The notes below the pieces were generated by a model. That model did not search any database. It had not been told where the DNA came from and saw only the letters and a program-made list of their open reading frames with translations. The position numbers and the translations under genes are program-made. Below are positions 58,926-64,000 of a stretch of 64,000 bases of DNA, piece by piece. The stretch covers positions 3,361,382 through 3,425,381 of the forward strand of contig NZ_KE161030.1 of the NCBI RefSeq assembly GCF_000412335.2, in the 5' to 3' direction. The stretch is from Cedecea davisae DSM 4568 (GTDB lineage: Bacteria; Pseudomonadota; Gammaproteobacteria; Enterobacterales; Enterobacteriaceae). The stretch's first letter is position 1. Every line of letters starts with the position of its first letter.

Positions 58926-60431
58926 ATGACAACGCTTAACCAGCTCGAGATGCGGCAGATATCCATCGCCTTCGGCGGCTTCAACGCCCTGAGCCAGGTT
59001 GATTTTCAGCTAAATGGCGGCTCGGTACATGCCCTGACCGGCGCAAACGGAGCGGGTAAATCAACGCTGATGGCGGTGCTTTCAGGGGCGCACGCTGATT
59101 ATCAGGGCGAAATCCTGATTAACGGCGAAACGGTCACTATCCGCAGCCCGCGCGATGCCAAACTGCTCGGTATTCACCTCGTGCAGCAGGAAGTTGACGT
59201 GGCGCTGATCCCCGGCCTGAGCGTCGGGGAAAACATCATGCTCGACAAGCTGGCAGAAGCGGGCCACCTCTACAGCTGGCCGCAGATTTACCGGCAGGCG
59301 CGCGCCGCGCTGGCGCAGCTGGAGGTAGCAATCGATGTGAAAAAGCGTATCGAGCAGTGTTCGCTGGCGGAAAAGCAGCAAATCCTGCTGGCGCGCGCCC
59401 TCTCCCATCGTTGCCGTTTTCTTGTCCTCGACGAGCCTACGGCTCCGCTGGACAGCCAGGAGAGCGAGCACCTGTTTCGCGTGGTGCAGCGGCTACAGCA
59501 AAGCGGCATCGGCGTGGTGTTTATCTCCCACCGCATTCACGAGCTGAAGGCGATTTGCGACCAGATGACGGTCCTGCGCGACGGCAAACTGGTGGACACC
59601 GGCCCGATGGGACATCTCAGCGGCGAAGAAATTGTTGAAAAAATGCTCGGCCACCAGCTCGACGATATTTATCCTCCGCACCGCCCGCCGGTTGCGAACA
59701 ACACGCTGCTTGAGGTGGAAGGGCTTCATGACGATGTGCTGCTGCGAGATATTTCTTTGCGGCTGAATAAGGGCGAAATTCTCGGCATTGCCGGGCTGGC
59801 GGGCGCGGGCAAAACCGAGCTGTGCAAGGCGCTGTTCGGCGCTACGCGCAGTACCGTCGCACGCGGCGAATTGAAAGGGAAAAACTGGCGGCCAAAAGAC
59901 CCCGCGGATTCCGTGACGCGCGGCGTGGTGCTGGTGCCGGAAGAACGCCGTAAAGAAGGCATTTTTATCGACGAGTCGGTCACCATGAACCTTGCGGTCA
60001 GCGCCGACAATCAGTTCTCCCGCTGGGGATTATTCGACCACCGCAAAGCGAAGCGCTGGGCGGAGGAAACTATTCAGCGACTGGGGATCCGCACCAGCGG
60101 CCCGGCGCAAACGCTGCGCCGTCTTTCGGGCGGCAATCAGCAAAAAGTCGCCATCGGCAAGTGGCTGCGCAGCGAAGCCGAAGTGCTGATTTTTGACGAG
60201 CCGACCAAGGGCGTGGACATCAAAGCCAAAACCGACCTCTTTGTGCTGATAGACCAGTTGGCTCGCCAGGGTAAAGGGGTGATTTACGCCTCCGGCGAGT
60301 TTGCCGAACTGGTCGGGCTATGCGACCGCATCTGCGTGCTGTGGGACGGGCGCATCGTCGCCGAGCTTGACGGCCATAAGGCCACCGAAGAAACACTTTT
60401 ACTCTACTCCACCGGAGGAACACCCGCGTGA
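58926..60431 (+). CDS. Sugar-type ABC transporter ATPase (RbsA/MglA family)
   Basis: 501 aa with two ABC domains in tandem. The first has Walker A GANGAGKST, the signature CSLAEKQQILLARAL and FLVLDEPTAPLD. The second has a degenerate Walker A GLAGAGKTE and signature LSGGNQQKVAIGKW with LIFDEPTKGVD. This layout is typical of ribose/galactose-type importers, where one ATP site is weak. First gene of a four-gene operon. The stop overlaps the GTG start of the permease. Confidence 0.92.
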   Translation: MTTLNQLEMRQISIAFGGFNALSQVDFQLNGGSVHALTGANGAGKSTLMAVLSGAHADYQGEILINGETVTIRSPRDAKLLGIHLVQQEVDVALIPGLSVGENIMLDKLAEAGHLYSWPQIYRQARAALAQLEVAIDVKKRIEQCSLAEKQQILLARALSHRCRFLVLDEPTAPLDSQESEHLFRVVQRLQQSGIGVVFISHRIHELKAICDQMTVLRDGKLVDTGPMGHLSGEEIVEKMLGHQLDDIYPPHRPPVANNTLLEVEGLHDDVLLRDISLRLNKGEILGIAGLAGAGKTELCKALFGATRSTVARGELKGKNWRPKDPADSVTRGVVLVPEERRKEGIFIDESVTMNLAVSADNQFSRWGLFDHRKAKRWAEETIQRLGIRTSGPAQTLRRLSGGNQQKVAIGKWLRSEAEVLIFDEPTKGVDIKAKTDLFVLIDQLARQGKGVIYASGEFAELVGLCDRICVLWDGRIVAELDGHKATEETLLLYSTGGTPA

Positions 60432-61423
60432 GCAAAGCATTATCCCTTAAGGCCGGCGTTTCCGGCCGCCAGCAGTTTTTTGACTTTCTCTACAAATGGG
60501 GGATGTTGCTTACCGTTGTTGCCCTGGTGGCGCTGTTCGGCATCGCTTCAGACAGCTTCCTTGAGCCAAACAACATCATTAACATCCTGCGCTCAATCGC
60601 CATCGTCACGGTCATTGCCGTCGGCGTATCGATTTCGCTCACCGTCGGCGGTTTTGATTTGTCCGTTGGCTCCACCGCTTCTCTGGCAAACGCACTGGTC
60701 ATTTCACTGTTCGTCTGGCACGGCTTCGGCACCACGGAAGCGATTATCACGACGCTGGTGCTTTGCACTCTGATCGGGCTGTTTAACGCCTTCCTGATAG
60801 TGGTCCTGAAAATTCCCGACATGCTCGCCACCCTCGCCAGCCTGTTTGTTATCCAGGGCGTGGCGATGACCTACAGCTACGGCGGCTCGATTACAGAAAA
60901 TATGGTGCTGCCGAGCGGCGACATGGCCGAAGGCACTATTCCTGCAAGCTTCGGACTGCTGGGCCAGGTGCCGACCATCGTCATCATCATGCTGGTGGTA
61001 ACCCTGGTGGCACAGCTCGCACTTTCCCTGACCAAACACGGCCGACGCATGTATGCCATCGGCGGCAACCCGGAAGCGGCGCGCCTTTCCGGCATTCGCA
61101 CCACCCGCTACCGCGTGGCGGCCTATGTGCTGGCATCTTTACTCGCGGGGCTGGGCGGCATTCTGCTTGCGTCACGCATCGGCTCGTCGCAGGTCAATGC
61201 CGGTGGCGGCTATCTGATGGACGCCGTAGCCGCCGCATGGATTGGCTTTTCTCTTGCAGGCTCAGGTAAACCCAACGCCCTCGGCACGCTGGTTGGCGCG
61301 GTGATTCTGGGCGTGCTGCAAAACGGGCTGGTGATGCTCTCCGTGCCCTACTACGCGATGGACATAATTAAAGGCCTGGTGCTGGCTGCAGCGCTGGCGA
61401 TTACTTACATACAACGACGCTAA
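60428..61423 (+). CDS. Sugar-type ABC transporter permease (RbsC family)
   Basis: 331 aa, about ten membrane helices, BPD_transp_2 family. The conserved GGFDLSVGSTASLANAL region (about 72-88) and RTTRYRVAAYVLASLLAGLGGIL near residue 215-240 are present. It begins at GTG (60428) in a GTGA overlap with the ATPase gene. The permease is a homodimer in this family. Confidence 0.92.
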   Translation: MSKALSLKAGVSGRQQFFDFLYKWGMLLTVVALVALFGIASDSFLEPNNIINILRSIAIVTVIAVGVSISLTVGGFDLSVGSTASLANALVISLFVWHGFGTTEAIITTLVLCTLIGLFNAFLIVVLKIPDMLATLASLFVIQGVAMTYSYGGSITENMVLPSGDMAEGTIPASFGLLGQVPTIVIIMLVVTLVAQLALSLTKHGRRMYAIGGNPEAARLSGIRTTRYRVAAYVLASLLAGLGGILLASRIGSSQVNAGGGYLMDAVAAAWIGFSLAGSGKPNALGTLVGAVILGVLQNGLVMLSVPYYAMDIIKGLVLAAALAITYIQRR

Positions 61424-61449
61424 AACAACATTCACACAGGGTAACGACG

Positions 61450-62514
61450 ATGAAAAAATTAACCACCTCTTTGCTGGCGCTTAGCCTGCTTTCCGCTCTG
61501 CCTGGCTACGCGGCAACCATCGCTCCGGTGCCGGAAAAAATCGCCGCTCATGACGGTCCTATTCGCATTGCCGTTATCCGCAACCTGGGTTCCGACGACA
61601 ACACCACGCAGTTTGTTGCCGGCGCGGTTCAGCAGGCTAAAAAGCTGGGCTTTAAGGTCAGCACCTTCCTGAGCAACGGCGACGATGCCCGCTTTCAGGA
61701 CTTTGTGAACCAGGCCATCAGCCAGAAATATGACGGGATTATTCTTTCTCAGGGCCGCGACCCGTACTCAACCGAGCTGGTGAAAAAAGCCGTTGCCGCC
61801 GGTATTGCCGTCTCAGTCTTTGATACTGCCGTTAACGGCGCTATTCCCGGCGTGACCGTGACCCAGCAGGACGATGCCTCGCTGACCGACCTCTCCTTCG
61901 GCCAACTGGTAAAAGACTTCAACGGCAAAGCCAACATCATCAAGCTGTGGGTCGCCGGTTTCCCGCCAATGGAACGCCGCCAGACTGCTTACCAGGCGCT
62001 GCTAAAAGCTAACCCTGGCATCAAAGAGCTGGAGTCCATCGGAGCCGTTTCTTCCGACGTACAGGGCGATACCGCCAACAAAGTCGGCGCGGTATTGGCT
62101 AAATATCCAAAAGGAAAAATCGACGCTATCTGGGGCACGTGGGACGCTTTCAGCCAGGGCGCTTATAAAGCGTTGCAGGAGAACGGCCGCACCGAAATCA
62201 AACTCTACAGCATCGACGTTTCCAACCAGGATATTCAACTGATGCGCGAAACAAACAGCCCGTGGAAAGTTAGCGTGGCGGTCGATCCTAAGCTTATCGG
62301 CGCCACCAACGTGCGCCTGGTAGCCTACAAAATTGCCGGGGAGACAACGCCTGCTACCTATGATTTTAAAGCCGCTGCCATTCCTCAGGCGCTGCTGGCA
62401 AGCCAGCCGGGGCCGGTAAACGTGTCTTCTCTGGGCAAAATCATTCCGGGCTGGGGCCAGACCGACGACTTTATTGCGCCGTGGTTTGCCACCCTCGAAG
62501 CTAAAAACAAATAA
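61450..62514 (+). CDS. Periplasmic sugar-binding protein of the ABC transporter
   Basis: 354 aa with a Sec signal peptide (about 1-22, cleaved near GYA-A). It is a type I periplasmic-binding fold of the RbsB/LacI class (PIRIAVIRNLGSDDNTTQFVAGAVQQAKKLG, YDGIILSQGRDP, IWGTWDAFSQGAYKALQENG). The ligand cannot be read from sequence. It follows the permease by 26 bp with AGGG before the ATG. Confidence 0.9.
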   Translation: MKKLTTSLLALSLLSALPGYAATIAPVPEKIAAHDGPIRIAVIRNLGSDDNTTQFVAGAVQQAKKLGFKVSTFLSNGDDARFQDFVNQAISQKYDGIILSQGRDPYSTELVKKAVAAGIAVSVFDTAVNGAIPGVTVTQQDDASLTDLSFGQLVKDFNGKANIIKLWVAGFPPMERRQTAYQALLKANPGIKELESIGAVSSDVQGDTANKVGAVLAKYPKGKIDAIWGTWDAFSQGAYKALQENGRTEIKLYSIDVSNQDIQLMRETNSPWKVSVAVDPKLIGATNVRLVAYKIAGETTPATYDFKAAAIPQALLASQPGPVNVSSLGKIIPGWGQTDDFIAPWFATLEAKNK

Positions 62515-62523
62515 GGAGGGCCG

Positions 62524-63762
62524 ATGGCACTGCCACAACCCGAATACAGCCACAATATGCGGCTTATCGGCCACAGCGACCAGGGGGGAAAACCGGACGG
62601 CGTGCAGTTGATGGTGCATCGCGGTTACGCCTACATCGGCCATATGGTTTCCCAGGGCTTCTCAATTGTTGACGTCCGTGACCCGAAGCATCCGAAGGCG
62701 GCGGGCTTTGTGCCTGCCCCACCGGGCACCTGGAACATCCATTTGCAGGCGCATGATGACCTGCTGCTGGTTATCAACGCCCGCGACCTGTTTGCCGACG
62801 TTCGCTTTGCCGATGAAAAGGTTTACTACACCAAATCGGTGGGTGAAACGGTGCGTGACGTTCAGGACAAGGGCTGGAGCGCCGGGCTGCGTATTTTTGA
62901 TATCTCCACGCCGGATAAACCGAAAGAAATCAGCTTCCTGTCGCTTAGCGGCATCGGCATTCACCGCTGCTGGTACGTTGGCGGGCGCTGGGCTTATGTT
63001 TCGGCGCTGATCGACGGTTTTAGCGACTATATTTTCCTGACTATTGATCTTGCCGACCCGCGCAATCCGCAGGTGGCGGGCAATTGGTGGTTACCGGGGA
63101 TGAATACCGCCGCGGGCGAGCAGCCGACCTGGCCGGAAGGCAAGCGCTATGCGCTGCACCACGCAATAATCAGCGGCGACACGGCGTATGCCAGCTGGCG
63201 CGACGGCGGCCTGACGCTGCTGGACGTTTCAGACCGCTCGCAGCCTCAGCTCATCAGCCACCGCAACTGGAGCCCGCCGTTTGGCGGCGGCACCCATACC
63301 GCGCTGCCGCTGCCGGACAGAGACTTGCTGGTGGTGCTGGACGAAGCGGTGCTGGACAATCAGGAAGACGGCGAGAAGCTTATCTGGCTGTTTGATATTC
63401 GCGACCCGGCGAACCCGGTCAGCATCTCGACCTTCCCGCAGCCGGACGAAATTGATTATGTGGCAAAAGGCGCGCACTTTGGGCCGCACAACCTTCACGA
63501 AAACCGACCGGGGAGCTTTATCAGCGACACGCTGATTTTCGCGACGTATCAAAACGCGGGCGTCAGGGCTTACGATATTTCCAACCCGTATCGCCCGGTA
63601 GAAACCGGGGCGCTGGTTCCGGCCGCGCCAGAGAAAATGATGGATACCCGACCAGGGCGACCGCGCATTATCCAGTCCTGCGATGTGTTTGTGGATGCAG
63701 AAGGGATTATTTACAGCACCGATTATAACGGCGGACTGTCGATTATTGAGTATTTGGGATAG
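62524..63762 (+). CDS. LVIVD-repeat beta-propeller protein of unknown function
   Basis: 412 aa. Several LVIVD repeats form a predicted seven-bladed propeller. Units such as GFSIVDVRDPKHPKAAGFV, GLRIFDISTPDKPKEISFL, GLTLLDVSDRSQPQLISH and GVRAYDISNPYRPVETGAL are spaced through the chain. There is no signal peptide, so it should be cytosolic. Histidines recur near the blade starts (NIHLQAHDD, GIHRC, LHHAII, GTHTALPL, HFGPHNLHENR), and QSCDVF comes late. This resembles the inward-facing metal site of selenium-binding/methanethiol-oxidase propellers. It follows the binding protein by 9 bp with AAGGAGG, so the tie to the importer is strong. A metal-dependent enzyme for the imported compound is my inference. 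Confidence 0.85.
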   Translation: MALPQPEYSHNMRLIGHSDQGGKPDGVQLMVHRGYAYIGHMVSQGFSIVDVRDPKHPKAAGFVPAPPGTWNIHLQAHDDLLLVINARDLFADVRFADEKVYYTKSVGETVRDVQDKGWSAGLRIFDISTPDKPKEISFLSLSGIGIHRCWYVGGRWAYVSALIDGFSDYIFLTIDLADPRNPQVAGNWWLPGMNTAAGEQPTWPEGKRYALHHAIISGDTAYASWRDGGLTLLDVSDRSQPQLISHRNWSPPFGGGTHTALPLPDRDLLVVLDEAVLDNQEDGEKLIWLFDIRDPANPVSISTFPQPDEIDYVAKGAHFGPHNLHENRPGSFISDTLIFATYQNAGVRAYDISNPYRPVETGALVPAAPEKMMDTRPGRPRIIQSCDVFVDAEGIIYSTDYNGGLSIIEYLG

Positions 63763-63773
63763 CTTGCCCCTCA

Positions 63774-63802
63774 CCCCGACCCTCTCCCCACAGGGGAGAG
63801 GG
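63774..63802. repeat. Dispersed CCCTCACCCC/CCCTCTCC hairpin repeat, single unit
   Basis: CCCCTCACCCCGA prefix followed by a perfect 10-bp stem CCCTCTCCCC / GGGGAGAGGG (63780-63802) with loop ACA. It lies 12-40 bp after the LVIVD gene stop. Same family as 57572-57660. Confidence 0.8.
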
Positions 63803-63860
63803 GGAAAAGGAAGGACCTCGCTGCGGGACTTAACGCAACTCTTAAGCAGCGGATTATTGC

Positions 63861-63943
63861 GTGAACGGAATCACCTCTGGGTCTGCATAAACGGCTGTAA
63901 CCAGTAGAGATAACCTCTACAAGCTCGGCTATGTTCCGTTCAC
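63861..63943. other. Structured gene-free stretch, candidate RNA or mobile-repeat element
   Basis: GTGAACGGAA (63861-63870) pairs perfectly with TTCCGTTCAC (63934-63943). Inside are CTGG/CCAG and the perfect hairpin GTAGAG-ATAAC-CTCTAC (about 63904-63920). The 83-nt unit would fold as a multi-arm structure. Further GAACGG copies follow at about 63974. I see no ORF and no tRNA T-loop. It may be a leader RNA of the next gene, a small RNA or a repeat. Confidence 0.4.
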
Positions 63944-64000
63944 CCGTAAATCTGTTTTCCCTGCACGCCCAGAGAACGGTGAACGTGTCAGGGGAAATTA

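Noticed and set aside
58709..58939. Small plus-strand ORF in the hcxA-ABC gap
   Set aside because: It overlaps both the hcxA 5' end and the ATPase start, lacks a ribosome site and shows no family features.
63861..63943. tRNA gene at the right edge
   Set aside because: The outer stem is 10 bp rather than 7, there is no TTCRA T-loop and no plausible anticodon arm.

Overview
The window is chromosomal DNA from a member of the Enterobacteriaceae. Most proteins read as close relatives of E. coli K-12 proteins, and the gene order from qmcA to pdeB follows the E. coli acrAB/adk region in reverse. The accessory content (a sucrose csc locus, Cfa next to qmcA, a pirin/LysR pair inside dnaX-ybaB-recR, norRVW and an ABC/LVIVD cluster further on) points to a genus other than Escherichia, such as the Cedecea/Enterobacter/Kluyvera group. 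The genus cannot be fixed by eye. No insertion sequence, prophage, CRISPR array, rRNA or tRNA gene was found.

Layout. 1-5375: a Cfa-type fatty-acid cyclopropane synthase cut by the window edge, qmcA-ybbJ, and the copper switch cueR/copA with its 19-bp-spaced MerR-type promoter and a copA frameshift signal. 5432-11953: ybaP, ybaK, ushA, fsr, ybaL. 11956-19579: gsk, aes, hemH, adk, an orphan lipoprotein, htpG, recR. 19683-21567: a divergent pirin/LysR pair lying between recR and ybaB. 21614-26035: ybaB, dnaX (with tau/gamma frameshift signal), apt, ybaN, priC, ybaM. 26045-37299: mscK, acrR/acrAB, tomB-hha, maa, ylaC.

37303-51060 is a block of about 13.7 kb between ylaC and pdeB, which are neighbours in E. 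coli. It holds the Zur-type zinc-sparing ribosomal proteins rpmJ2-rpmE2, a chemoreceptor, an oxygenase/MetQNI-type operon preceded by a 25-codon Cys-Cys leader ORF, the sucrose genes cscB-like/cscA/cscR with two identical operators, and a PTS EIIBC / ManD-type dehydratase / GntR module. 51072-57568: pdeB, an XRE-2TM regulator, and norR with divergent norVW and all three NorR sites. 57670-63762: hcxA divergent from an RbsABC-type transporter operon that ends in a cytosolic LVIVD beta-propeller. The last 240 bases hold a repeat hairpin and a structured gene-free stretch.

The most promising undescribed material is the Cys-codon leader plus oxygenase/transporter operon (40040-43432) and the hcxA/ABC/LVIVD cluster (57670-63762). 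Both are read from sequence and gene context only, and their substrates are unknown.
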